Shown: piece after piece, positions 32,633 to 40,549 of the stretch
How the letters are laid out: every line of letters begins with the position of its first letter
How positions within the stretch are numbered: position 1 is the first letter of the stretch
NCBI GenBank assembly: GCA_017521325.1
Contig: JAFXCV010000075.1
Coordinates: 1-64,000 of the forward strand
Reading direction: 5' to 3'
DNA length: 64,000 bases
Source: Oscillospiraceae bacterium
GTDB lineage: Bacteria; Bacillota; Clostridia; Oscillospirales; Ruminococcaceae
The notes under the pieces: model-generated
What the model saw: only the letters and a program-made list of their open reading frames with translations
The model's database searches: none
What the model was told of the DNA's origin: nothing
Made by a program: the position numbers and the translations under genes

Positions 32633-34240
32633 ATGGCAGGAAAGCTATATGACGAGATCAGCGGCTTTGTGCCGTATACACAGGAGGAGGCTGCGGCAAG
32701 GAATACGCTGCTTTCGCTGATTGAAACGCACGGTGACAGGATGCTCGACCGTGACTGCGAGGTCGGGCATATCACCTGTTCTGGCTTCATCCTTTCCCCC
32801 GATCTTGCGGAAACGCTGATGGCGTACCACCTTATCTATGGTTCCGTCGGCTGGACGGGCGGACATGCCGACGGGGATGCGGATCTGTCGGGCGTTGCCA
32901 TGCGTGAAGCGAGTGAAGAAACCTCCGTGACGCAGATTCATCTGCTGAGCAGGCGCATTCTGTCCATCGACATTCTCCCCGTGCCGCCCCATGAAAAGCA
33001 CGGAAAACCCGTGGCTTCGCATCTGCACTACAACGTGACCTATGGACTGATTGCCCCGAAAAACCAGAAAATTGCCGACAAACCCGACGAAAACCGCAAC
33101 GTGATGTGGCTGAAAACGCAGGATATGAAAATTTATGTCACAGAGCCGCAGATGCTGCCCATCTATGAAAAGCTTGTGGAGCGCATGCGTGCGATTTGCG
33201 AAGAAAAGGCGGAGATTCCGCAGAAAATGCTCCGTCCGCTGCTGGAGTGGTATCCATCCCACAAGCGAGACCTGCCGTGGAGGAGGGACAGAAACCCCTA
33301 CCATGTGTGGGTGTCGGAAATCATGCTGCAGCAGACCCGTGTGGAGGCGGTCAGGGGCTATTACAAGCGGTTTCTGGATGCACTGCCGGATATTGCGGCA
33401 CTGGCGGAATGCCCCGAGGATACGCTCCTCAAGCTCTGGGAGGGGCTTGGGTACTATAACCGTGTGCGGAACATGCAGAAGGCGGCAAGGCAGATCATGG
33501 AGCAGCATGGCGGCGTGTTTCCGCAGAGCTATGAGGAAATCCGTGCGCTTGCAGGCATCGGCGATTACACCGCAGGTGCAATTTCTTCGATTTGCTTCTC
33601 GCTTCCCACGCCTGCGGTCGATGGGAATGTCCTTCGGCTGATGGCAAGACTGCAGGAGGATTTCCGCAACATCCTCTCGCCGCAGTTCAAGGCGGATGTG
33701 ACAGCGCAGCTTGCACAGGTCTATCCGCAGGCGGACCCCGGCATGCTCACACAGGCACTCATGGAAATGGGCGCAACCGTCTGTGTGCCAAACGGTGCGC
33801 CCCATTGTGAGGATTGCCCCCTTGCGGCAATGTGCATGGCGAGAAAAATGAAAAGCGCCGCACTTTTGCCGGTCAGAGAGAAGAAAACAACACGGCGTAC
33901 GGAGGAGAGAACCGTGTTTGTTTTGTCGTGTAATGGGAAGATCGCTATCCGCAAGCGTCCGCCGAACGGTCTGCTTGCATCCCTCTGGGAGCTTCCCAAT
34001 ACGGAGGGATTTCTGGATGTGCAGGAAGCGGTTTCCTTTTGCGAAAATTGGGGAACAAAGCCGCAGGAATTTCTGAAAACCGTGAAACGACGTCATATTT
34101 TCACCCATGTCACATGGGAGATGCAGGGGGTTTTTATCCGCTGTGCGGCGGAAAGCCCTGAGTTTGTCTGGGCACAGCCGCAGGAGCTTGCGGAAATTTA
34201 TTCGCTGCCAACGGCATTCCGCTGTGTGCTGGGGGAGTGA
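32633..34240 (+). CDS. mutY: NUDIX hydrolase fused to A/G-specific adenine glycosylase MutY
   Basis: One open frame of 535 residues joins two repair activities. Residues 1-195 are a NUDIX hydrolase (GGHADGDAD...REASEET near 80-100); the REx2EE core is intact but the first Glu of the box is Ala. Residues 199-535 are a complete MutY: catalytic Glu in SEIMLQQTR near 229, helix-hairpin-helix and Asp in LAGIGDYTAGAI...AVDGNV near 306-325, the 4Fe-4S ligands in CVPNGAPHCEDCPLAAMC near 384-401, and a C-terminal MutT-like domain that reads 8-oxoG. The start at 32633 follows tatggaggcgaaatc. An in-frame ATG at residue 199 with ggag 12 bases upstream could also yield free MutY. No stop or frameshift separates the parts. 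Confidence 0.92.
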   Translation: MAGKLYDEISGFVPYTQEEAAARNTLLSLIETHGDRMLDRDCEVGHITCSGFILSPDLAETLMAYHLIYGSVGWTGGHADGDADLSGVAMREASEETSVTQIHLLSRRILSIDILPVPPHEKHGKPVASHLHYNVTYGLIAPKNQKIADKPDENRNVMWLKTQDMKIYVTEPQMLPIYEKLVERMRAICEEKAEIPQKMLRPLLEWYPSHKRDLPWRRDRNPYHVWVSEIMLQQTRVEAVRGYYKRFLDALPDIAALAECPEDTLLKLWEGLGYYNRVRNMQKAARQIMEQHGGVFPQSYEEIRALAGIGDYTAGAISSICFSLPTPAVDGNVLRLMARLQEDFRNILSPQFKADVTAQLAQVYPQADPGMLTQALMEMGATVCVPNGAPHCEDCPLAAMCMARKMKSAALLPVREKKTTRRTEERTVFVLSCNGKIAIRKRPPNGLLASLWELPNTEGFLDVQEAVSFCENWGTKPQEFLKTVKRRHIFTHVTWEMQGVFIRCAAESPEFVWAQPQELAEIYSLPTAFRCVLGE

Positions 34241-34288
34241 GGACGGTTACAGAATGCAAATCCTAAGAAAAAAGACTTTTTCTGCAAA

Positions 34289-34326
34289 CGAAGCCGCTGC
34301 ATGGGAATGCAGCGGCTTCGTTCTCT
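34289..34326. terminator. Terminator-like hairpin between mutY and the 20-residue ORF
   Basis: Fourteen-base perfect stem cgaagccgctgcat/atgcagcggcttcg (34289-34302 and 34307-34320), flanked by ttctctta on plus and tttgcagaaaaag on minus. It can end both convergent transcripts. Confidence 0.75.
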
Positions 34327-34369
34327 TAGAACCTCTTGCTATTCGTGCGGAAGGTCAATTTCTCTACGG

Positions 34370-34432
34370 TCAGTTCAGCAGCCATGCTGCTGCGATTGCG
34401 AGCAGGAATGCGGCTGTTTTCTTCATTTTCAT
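34370..34432 (-). CDS. 20-residue hydrophobic micro-ORF with its own promoter
   Basis: The peptide MKMKKTAAFLLAIAAAWLLN is encoded behind a very strong ribosome site (tcaggaggattgact) and a near-consensus promoter at 34527-34555, with a stable hairpin about 50 bases beyond the stop. It looks like a bare signal peptide or a single membrane helix. In the -1 frame, an overlapping reading from ATG 34384 onward gives a polar 19-residue extension (AELTVEKLTFRTNSKRF end), so a frameshifted signal-plus-mature peptide is another reading. I know no match. It may be a small membrane protein, a leader peptide, or part of a regulatory RNA. Confidence 0.5.
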   Translation of the reverse strand: MKMKKTAAFLLAIAAAWLLN

Positions 34433-34526
34433 AGTCAATCCTCCTGAATTTCGGGATAGCAGCTCTTGTGCGCTCGATTCCCTTCTGTTTACATTTCTGA
34501 CCGACGCTCTGTCGGATGATGCTATT

Positions 34527-34555
34527 AGTATAACATAGTTTTTTCGAAATGTCAA
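34527..34555 (-). promoter_or_regulatory. Sigma-A promoter of the micro-ORF
   Basis: Minus strand: TTGACA (34550-34555), 17 bases, TATACT (34527-34532). The leader of about 88 nt includes a small hairpin (ccgac/gtcgg, 34501-34515). Confidence 0.8.
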
Positions 34556-34591
34556 TAGGATTTACGAAAAATGTAAATGAATTTTGAGAAA

Positions 34592-35251
34592 TTATTTCAG
34601 CAGCTCCTGCCGCAAATACAAGAGCAGCTTCTTTTCACGCCGTGAAACCTGCACCTGCGTCATGCCGAGCTTTTGCGCCGTCTGCACCTGTGTCAGGTTG
34701 TGGTAATAGCGGTATTCAAGCAGTCTGCGGTCGGATTCTTCAAGCGTGTCCATCATCTGGCGCAGCGCAAGGCAGTCGCCGATGCGTTCATCGGGCGCAT
34801 CCACGGCAATGTCAAGCTGCCCCTCGGCGTCGTCGGGGGAGGTCAGGGAGATCGTCGGACTGCATGCGCAAAGCGCAAGCGATACATCCTCTGCGCTTGC
34901 ACCTGCACGTTCAGCAAGGACGCTGATGGGGGGATCGTCGCCCGTTTCCTTGATAAGCCGTTCCCGTATTTTCTGCACCTTCATGGATAATTCACGCAGG
35001 CTTCGTGATACATGCACCGTGCCGCCGTCACGGAACAGCCGCTTGATTTCCCCGAGGATGACGGGTACCGCATAGGTGGAAAACTGCACGCCACGGCTTG
35101 TGTCAAAGGCATTTGCCGCCTTGACAAGTCCCTCGCAGCCTGCGGAATACAAATCTTCATACGATATGCCCCGATTGCGGAAACGGTTGGCGCACAGATG
35201 CACCAGACCGAGATGTTCTTCCGCACGGGGCTTTTGTTCAGCCATCCGCAT
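34592..35251 (-). CDS. sigF: Sporulation sigma factor F
   Basis: The first forespore-specific sigma factor, here about 219 residues. Region 2 is near 15-85 (NRFRNRGISYEDLYSAGCEGLVKAANAFD, FSTYAVPVILGEIKRLFRD), region 3 follows (VHVSRSLRELSMK), and region 4 ends with LTQVQTAQKLGMTQVQVSRREKK. It is the last gene of the spoIIA operon, which identifies it as SigF rather than SigG. Start choice: an ATG at 35263 lies only one base after the aaggggg ribosome site, so 35251 is better spaced; 35245 is also possible. It overlaps the end of spoIIAB. Confidence 0.93.
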   Translation of the reverse strand: MRMAEQKPRAEEHLGLVHLCANRFRNRGISYEDLYSAGCEGLVKAANAFDTSRGVQFSTYAVPVILGEIKRLFRDGGTVHVSRSLRELSMKVQKIRERLIKETGDDPPISVLAERAGASAEDVSLALCACSPTISLTSPDDAEGQLDIAVDAPDERIGDCLALRQMMDTLEESDRRLLEYRYYHNLTQVQTAQKLGMTQVQVSRREKKLLLYLRQELLK

Positions 35252-35690
35252 TGCCGCTGTCATGCCCCCTTAGCTTGCGGCGCATGGTCAGCGTCGTGCC
35301 GTGATCGGGAATGCTTCGCACCTGCAGGGAATCGGTAAAGGTCTGCATGATCGCAAAGCCGAGTCCTGCACGGTCTTCCTCGGGGGCTGTTGTATAAAGC
35401 GGCTCCATTGCCTTTGAAACATCGGGAATACCGCAGCCCTTGTCGCTGACTCTCAGGTATACCACACGGTCGGGGAGCATCCGCAGGCAGACGGAAACGA
35501 CGCCCTCCCGTCCACGATAGCCATGGACAATGGCGTTGGTGACAGCTTCAGAAATGACCGTGCGAAGATCCGCAAGCTCCTGTGCGGTGGGGTCGGCAGG
35601 GATGAGAAATGCCGAAAGTGTGGCACGGGCAAGTCCCTCGTTTGCGGAATCCGCAGGGAAGGAGCAGCGGAATTCGTTAAGTATTTTCAT
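35238..35690 (-). CDS. spoIIAB: Anti-sigma F factor / serine kinase
   Basis: Binds and inhibits SigF and phosphorylates SpoIIAA. The 150 residues form a GHKL ATPase-kinase: the N box is EAVTNAIVHGY near 48, G1 is DKGCGIPD near 83 and G2 is AGLGFAIMQTF near 108. Its ATG overlaps the spoIIAA stop (ATGA) and its end overlaps sigF, so the three proteins are made in coupled fashion as in Bacillus. Confidence 0.94.
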   Translation of the reverse strand: MKILNEFRCSFPADSANEGLARATLSAFLIPADPTAQELADLRTVISEAVTNAIVHGYRGREGVVSVCLRMLPDRVVYLRVSDKGCGIPDVSKAMEPLYTTAPEEDRAGLGFAIMQTFTDSLQVRSIPDHGTTLTMRRKLRGHDSGNADG

Positions 35691-36019
35691 TGTACAACCT
35701 CCTTTCCCACTTCCTGACGGATCGTTGCAAGCCGTTCCATGCCGGCAAGCCGGAGGATGCGCTTGATATGGGGAGCAGGGCGCAGGAGGATGATTTCGCC
35801 GCCGAGAGGGCGCAGGATCTTGTAGCGCCCCATGATCAGCCCGATGCCGGAGCTGTCCATGAAGGTGACATCCTGAAAATCCAGAATGAGCGTCCGTGGC
35901 GTATGTGCGTAGACCGCCGCATCCAGCTCCGCACGGACTCTGCCGCTGGTATGGTGGTCGATCTCCCCGTCAAGGAGCGCAAAAAGCTGCTCCGTTTCGG
36001 TGTCGTAATGCAGTTTCAT
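35687..36019 (-). CDS. spoIIAA: Anti-sigma F factor antagonist
   Basis: A STAS-domain protein of 110 residues. In its dephosphorylated form it releases SigF from SpoIIAB. The phosphorylatable serine is in the loop FMDSSGIGLIMGRY near 57, preceded by the core strand TLILDFQDV. The start follows aaaggaagtactac. It is the first gene of the spoIIA operon; its upstream region (36020-36150) holds two partial Spo0A-box-like sites. Confidence 0.94.
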   Translation of the reverse strand: MKLHYDTETEQLFALLDGEIDHHTSGRVRAELDAAVYAHTPRTLILDFQDVTFMDSSGIGLIMGRYKILRPLGGEIILLRPAPHIKRILRLAGMERLATIRQEVGKEVVQ

Positions 36020-36150
36020 ATGTAGTACTTCCTTTCTGTTCTTTCTATGGCTCTATTGTAGCACAGGGACGGAAAGAAATATGTCGGAATGTGCTTTGCT
36101 GCGTGAATTTTTTTGTCGTTAGGACTGTAAGCCCCATGCGGAAATTTTCC
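36020..36150. other. Upstream region of spoIIA
   Basis: No gene. TGTCGGA at 36082-36088 and TGTCGTT at 36114-36120 each differ slightly from the Spo0A box TGTCGAA. A good sigma-A promoter for spoIIAA is not evident, which fits sigma-H control, but I cannot place a clear sigma-H site. Confidence 0.3.
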
Positions 36151-36178
36151 TTGACATATCCGTGAAATGTGGTATAAT
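36151..36178 (+). promoter_or_regulatory. Promoter of tepA
   Basis: TTGACA (36151-36156), 16 bases, TATAAT (36173-36178). The leader is about 100 nt. Confidence 0.75.
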
Positions 36179-36283
36179 TAAATTAAGTGTTTCCATTTTC
36201 GGAAATGCTTCCGCAGAGTGCATAAATTCCCTGAATTTCGTCATACTACTTCTGTAGTTTATAACAGAAAGGATGAGGAAACC

Positions 36284-37045
36284 ATGCGTGGAAACTGCGG
36301 AGAATACACCCCTCCCCATGAGGGGAAATCCGATGATACACAGGAAAATGCCATCGACCGTCAGCTTGACGAGAGTGAGCTGATCGAGAAAACCGGCAGC
36401 ATTCAGACACAGAATGCAAAGCATCTGATCCACTGCCTGACTGTCATCGGACAGGTTGAGGGGCATTATGTGCTGTCCTCACAGAATAAGACAACCAAAT
36501 ATGAGCATATCATTCCGGCACTCGTGGCGATCGAACAGGATCGGAGCATCGAGGGGCTGATCATCATTCTCAACACCGTCGGCGGCGATGTGGAAGCAGG
36601 GCTTGCCATTGCCGAACTCATTGCGGGAATGAAAACCCCCACCGTTTCGCTTGTAGTCGGCGGCGGGCATTCCATCGGCGTGCCGCTTTCCGTCAGCGCA
36701 AGGAAATCGTATATCGTACCCTCGGCATCCATGACCATCCATCCTGTACGGATGAACGGTATGATGCTCGGTGTGCCGCAGAGCCTTTCCTATATTGACA
36801 GGATCCAGGATCGGATCATTGATTTTGTGACAAGGCAGAGCCGCATCAGCGAGGAACAGCTGCGAAAACTCATGACCAATACCGAGGAGCTTGCCACGGA
36901 TGTGGGCTCGGTGGTATCGGGGGAGCAGGCGGTGGAAATGGGGCTGATTGATCATCTTGGCAGTCTTTCCGATGCCATTGAGGGGCTGTATGCGCTGATT
37001 GAAAACGGCGAACCACGGTATCCGGATGCGGCAAATGAATCATGA
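36284..37045 (+). CDS. tepA: ClpP-fold serine peptidase TepA
   Basis: A protein of 253 residues of the ClpP/SppA superfamily; in Bacillus TepA acts near the membrane in protein export and spore outgrowth. The nucleophile serine is in GGGHSIGVPLSVSA near 127, the histidine in MTIHPVRMNG near 150, and the ClpP strand IIILNTVGGDVEAG lies near 88. The first 40 residues are polar and lack a signal peptide. The start at 36284 follows gaaaggatgagg. The order tepA ... ftsK matches the Bacillus tepA-spoIIIE neighbourhood, with uppP between them here. Confidence 0.88.
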   Translation: MRGNCGEYTPPHEGKSDDTQENAIDRQLDESELIEKTGSIQTQNAKHLIHCLTVIGQVEGHYVLSSQNKTTKYEHIIPALVAIEQDRSIEGLIIILNTVGGDVEAGLAIAELIAGMKTPTVSLVVGGGHSIGVPLSVSARKSYIVPSASMTIHPVRMNGMMLGVPQSLSYIDRIQDRIIDFVTRQSRISEEQLRKLMTNTEELATDVGSVVSGEQAVEMGLIDHLGSLSDAIEGLYALIENGEPRYPDAANES

Positions 37046-37047
37046 AA

Positions 37048-37070
37048 TACAGTGCCGTTATGGCACTGTA
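37048..37070 (+). other. Hairpin between tepA and uppP
   Basis: Nine-base stem tacagtgcc/ggcactgta (37048-37056 and 37062-37070) without a U tract; probably an mRNA processing or stability element. Confidence 0.45.
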
Positions 37071-37113
37071 CATAGTATCAGCAAAACGCTGTAATTTTGA
37101 ACGGAGGAACATT

Positions 37114-37965
37114 ATGACAATTTTAGAAGCAATTCTGCAGGGTATTATTCAGGGCTTGACGGAGTTTCTGCCCGTATCAAGCTCGGGACATCTGATGCTC
37201 TTTGCACATATCACAAACAATGCGGAAAGCGAAACAGGCTTTCTGTTTTCCGCATTCCTGCATCTGGGCACACTGCTTGCGATCTGCATTGCATTCCACG
37301 ATACCGTCCTTGCACTGGTCAAGGAACTGTGGAGCATGGCGAAGGATCTGTTCACAGGAAAGCTCATCAAAAACGGCTTACATAACCCCGAACGCCGCAT
37401 GATCGTGATGCTGCTTTTGTCCCTTGTGGTGCTCGTTCCGTTCTATTTTCTGCGTGACTTTATCGAGCATGTGGCGCAGACCTATCTGATTGCCCTCGGC
37501 TGCTTCTTCCTGTACACCGCAGTCATCCTGTTTTTGTCCGACAAATGTGTGGACGGCAAGAAAGGTCCTGCGGAGCTGACGTGGAAAACAGCCCTCGTTG
37601 TCGGTATTTTTCAGGCAATTGCACTGTTCCCCGGAATTTCCCGCAGCGGCTCCACCATCTGCAGCGGTCTGTTTGCAGGTATGAATCGTGATACTGCCGT
37701 GAAGTATTCCTTCATGCTCGGTATCCCCACCATTCTTGCAGGCTGCCTTGTGGAAATCAAGGATGCCATTTCCGCAGGCTCCATGCCGTGGAACGAGATG
37801 CCCATGTATCTGGTGGGCTTTGTGGTTGCTGCCGTTGTGGGCGTGCTTGCGATCAAGATGGTAAATCTTCTGGTAAATAACAATAAATTCAAGTTCTTTT
37901 CAGCGTATACGCTGATCGTGGGACTGGTGGTCATCGGTTTCGGTGTTGCACAGCTTGTGCGCTGA
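37114..37965 (+). CDS. uppP: Undecaprenyl-diphosphate phosphatase
   Basis: Recycles the lipid carrier for peptidoglycan by removing a phosphate from undecaprenyl diphosphate; overproduction of the family gives bacitracin resistance. An integral membrane protein of 283 residues with the motifs QGLTEFLPVSSSGHLML near 14 and PGISRSGSTI near 175, which hold the catalytic Glu, Ser and Arg. The start follows gaacggaggaacatt; the in-frame ATG at 37042 is part of the spacer hairpin region and has no ribosome site. Confidence 0.95.
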   Translation: MTILEAILQGIIQGLTEFLPVSSSGHLMLFAHITNNAESETGFLFSAFLHLGTLLAICIAFHDTVLALVKELWSMAKDLFTGKLIKNGLHNPERRMIVMLLLSLVVLVPFYFLRDFIEHVAQTYLIALGCFFLYTAVILFLSDKCVDGKKGPAELTWKTALVVGIFQAIALFPGISRSGSTICSGLFAGMNRDTAVKYSFMLGIPTILAGCLVEIKDAISAGSMPWNEMPMYLVGFVVAAVVGVLAIKMVNLLVNNNKFKFFSAYTLIVGLVVIGFGVAQLVR

Positions 37966-38039
37966 TGCCCAGATGACAGAAGGATTTTCATTTCTTTTGA
38001 CGGACTGTTTTTCAAAGGGATTTTGAAAGGAGAAATAAC

Positions 38040-40535
38040 GTGGCTGAACAGAAAAAAAACAGCGGCCAGAAAACGACAAAAACAGCAAATAAGCCGGCAG
38101 CTTCCGGCACACAGAAAAAGGCTCCCGTAACTGCACCGAAGCCCTTACAGCAGAATAAAGAGGTGAACAACCAGCAGTGGTCGGTCGTGCTCTTTGCAGT
38201 GGCAGTACTGATTCTTTTGTTGGCGCTGATTCAGGGTTCCGCAGGATGGTATGCAATACATAAAGCACTTAAAGGCTTTTTCGGCATGTCGCTGCTGATG
38301 ATCCCCGTGATGCTCGGCTATGTTGCCGTGATGCTCGATCAGGACGAAACCTCGCAGAAAATCCTGCGGCGCACCCTGACGGGAATGGTTGCCATTTCCT
38401 TTTTAAGCGGATTTCTGGAGATCATGTTCGGTGACGGCAGACTTGTGGGTCAAAACCTCAAGCAGGCGGTGGAACTGCTCTATGAGGATGGCATGCAGTG
38501 GAAAAGCGGCGGCATTCTCAGTGCGCTGATTGCCGTACCTTTGCTGGGGGCGCTTGGCGATATCGGTTCAAAGATCATTATTTGCCTGCTTTTGTTCATC
38601 AGCATCATGTGGCTGACGAAAAAGGGGCTGATGGATTTCTTCAAATTGATGGCAAAGCCCTTCCATGCGTTCATGCAGTTCATACGGGATGACTACGAGG
38701 ATGCAGTTATCATCAAGGAACTCGAACAGGAGGAGGAAGCGCAGACAAGGCGTGAGAATCGCTCCGAAAAGGAGGCGCTTGACATGGTCAATGCCCCGTC
38801 GGCAAAGTCTGCAAAGCAGGACGAACCGCAGTTCCTGATCGACATTCCCGTGGGAGAGCGTGTGCAGGTGATTGAAACGCACGATAAGAAGGCGGAATCT
38901 CCTGCCGAGCAGGATGCGGCACTTGAGGAGCTGATCCGTCAGGCAACGGAAAAGCCGAAGAAGAAAACCAAGAAGGAACTGCAGGAAGAGGCAGTCACGG
39001 AGATCGCCGAGGAAGTAGCACAGCAGGCAAGTGCAGAGGTTCCTGCTGTGGAATACCGCATTCCCCCGATTGACTTCCTGCACGCAGGCGAGAGCTTTGC
39101 AGGCGATCCGAATGCAAGCGCCGAGCTTCGTGAAAAGGCGGATCGTCTGAAAGAGGTGCTGCAGAGCTTCAATGTGAGCGTTCGCATTACGAATATTGCC
39201 AGAGGTCCGGCGGTAACACGCTATGAGGTGCAGCCGGCGGCAGGCGTGAAGGTTTCCAAGATTACAAGTCTTTCCGATGATATTGCCCTGAGTCTTGCGG
39301 CACAGGGCGTGCGAATCGAAGCCCCCATTCCGGGTAAGGCGGCAATCGGCATCGAGGTACCCAATTCCAACAAGGATGTGGTATCCCTGCGTGAGATTCT
39401 CGAATCTCCGCAGTTCCGGGATGCCAAGAGCAAGCTTGCCTTTGCGGTCGGCAAGGACATTGCAGGCAATGTCATCATCGGCGACATTGCAAAGATGCCC
39501 CATATGATCGTTGCCGGAACAACGGGCTCCGGTAAATCCATCTGTACCAATTCCATCATTATGAGCATTCTCTACCACGCTCTGCCGAGCGAGGTCAAGC
39601 TCATTCTGATTGACCCGAAAATCGTAGAATTCCGTGTGTATGACGGCATTCCCCATCTGCTCATCCCCGTTGTGACCGACCCCAAGAAGGCGGCGGGGGC
39701 ACTCAACTGGGCAGTGCAGGAAATGCTGCAGCGATACAAGACCTTTGCGGAAAATGGCGTGCGTGACCTTGCCGATTACAACCGCATGTGCGCAGAGCGT
39801 GGGGATATGGCGCCCATGCCGCAGATCGTGATTGCCATCGACGAGCTGGCAGACCTCATGATGGCGGCATCCAAGGAGGTCGAGGATTCCATCTGCCGCC
39901 TTGCACAGATGGCAAGAGCCGCAGGCATGCATCTGATTATTTCCACGCAGCGTCCGACGACGGATGTCATCACAGGTCTGATCAAGGCGAATATCCCCAG
40001 CCGTGTAGCGCTGAAGGTAAAGGCGGCAATCGACTCCCGTATCATCCTCGACGAGGGCGGTGCGGAGAAGCTACTGGGCAACGGCGACATGCTCTTTATG
40101 CCCAACGGACAGCCCAAGCCCGTGCGTGTGCAGGGATGCTACGTTTCCACGCAGGAAATCGAGCGTACGGTGGGATTCATCAAGCAGCAGTCCACGAGTG
40201 CCTATGACGAAGCCATTATGCATGCTGTGGAACAGGCTGCAGCGGCAGGCACGGAGGACAGCGGCGGTGCTGAATCCGATGATGAAAGCACGCTTGATGG
40301 CGACGCTGAGCTGCTCGAAAGAGCAATCGAGGTGGTGGTGACTGCGGGACAGGCATCCACAAGCAACCTCCAGAGAAGACTCAAGCTCGGCTATGCAAGG
40401 GCTGCGAGAATTATGGATGAACTTGAAGAAATGGGCATTATCGGCCCCTATGAGGGGGCAAAGCCCCGTCGTGTACTGCTCAGCAGGATGCAGTACGAGG
40501 AGCGTAAGCTCCGCAAAATGAATGATGAGCAGTAA
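38040..40535 (+). CDS. ftsK: DNA translocase FtsK/SpoIIIE
   Basis: A membrane-anchored DNA pump that clears chromosome ends from the division or sporulation septum. The 831 residues comprise a basic Lys/Gln-rich start, four membrane helices within about 45-205, an acidic linker of about 120 residues, and the motor: Walker A GTTGSGKS near 494, Walker B IVIAIDELADLM near 598, and a C-terminal gamma winged helix (NLQRRLKLGYARAARIMDELE). It begins with GTG behind aaaggagaaataac. Neighbours tepA and spoIIA suggest a SpoIIIE-like job, but the length and plan do not separate SpoIIIE from FtsK. Confidence 0.95.
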   Translation: MAEQKKNSGQKTTKTANKPAASGTQKKAPVTAPKPLQQNKEVNNQQWSVVLFAVAVLILLLALIQGSAGWYAIHKALKGFFGMSLLMIPVMLGYVAVMLDQDETSQKILRRTLTGMVAISFLSGFLEIMFGDGRLVGQNLKQAVELLYEDGMQWKSGGILSALIAVPLLGALGDIGSKIIICLLLFISIMWLTKKGLMDFFKLMAKPFHAFMQFIRDDYEDAVIIKELEQEEEAQTRRENRSEKEALDMVNAPSAKSAKQDEPQFLIDIPVGERVQVIETHDKKAESPAEQDAALEELIRQATEKPKKKTKKELQEEAVTEIAEEVAQQASAEVPAVEYRIPPIDFLHAGESFAGDPNASAELREKADRLKEVLQSFNVSVRITNIARGPAVTRYEVQPAAGVKVSKITSLSDDIALSLAAQGVRIEAPIPGKAAIGIEVPNSNKDVVSLREILESPQFRDAKSKLAFAVGKDIAGNVIIGDIAKMPHMIVAGTTGSGKSICTNSIIMSILYHALPSEVKLILIDPKIVEFRVYDGIPHLLIPVVTDPKKAAGALNWAVQEMLQRYKTFAENGVRDLADYNRMCAERGDMAPMPQIVIAIDELADLMMAASKEVEDSICRLAQMARAAGMHLIISTQRPTTDVITGLIKANIPSRVALKVKAAIDSRIILDEGGAEKLLGNGDMLFMPNGQPKPVRVQGCYVSTQEIERTVGFIKQQSTSAYDEAIMHAVEQAAAAGTEDSGGAESDDESTLDGDAELLERAIEVVVTAGQASTSNLQRRLKLGYARAARIMDELEEMGIIGPYEGAKPRRVLLSRMQYEERKLRKMNDEQ

Positions 40536-40549
40536 CAGGAGAATGGTTC

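Noticed and set aside
32645..34108. 487-codon minus-strand frame opposite the NUDIX-MutY gene
   Set aside because: Antisense of a well-supported gene, no ribosome site, His/Arg/Cys-rich.
38568..39932. 454-codon minus-strand frame opposite ftsK
   Set aside because: Shadow of ftsK with atypical composition (many Cys, His, Leu) and no ribosome site.
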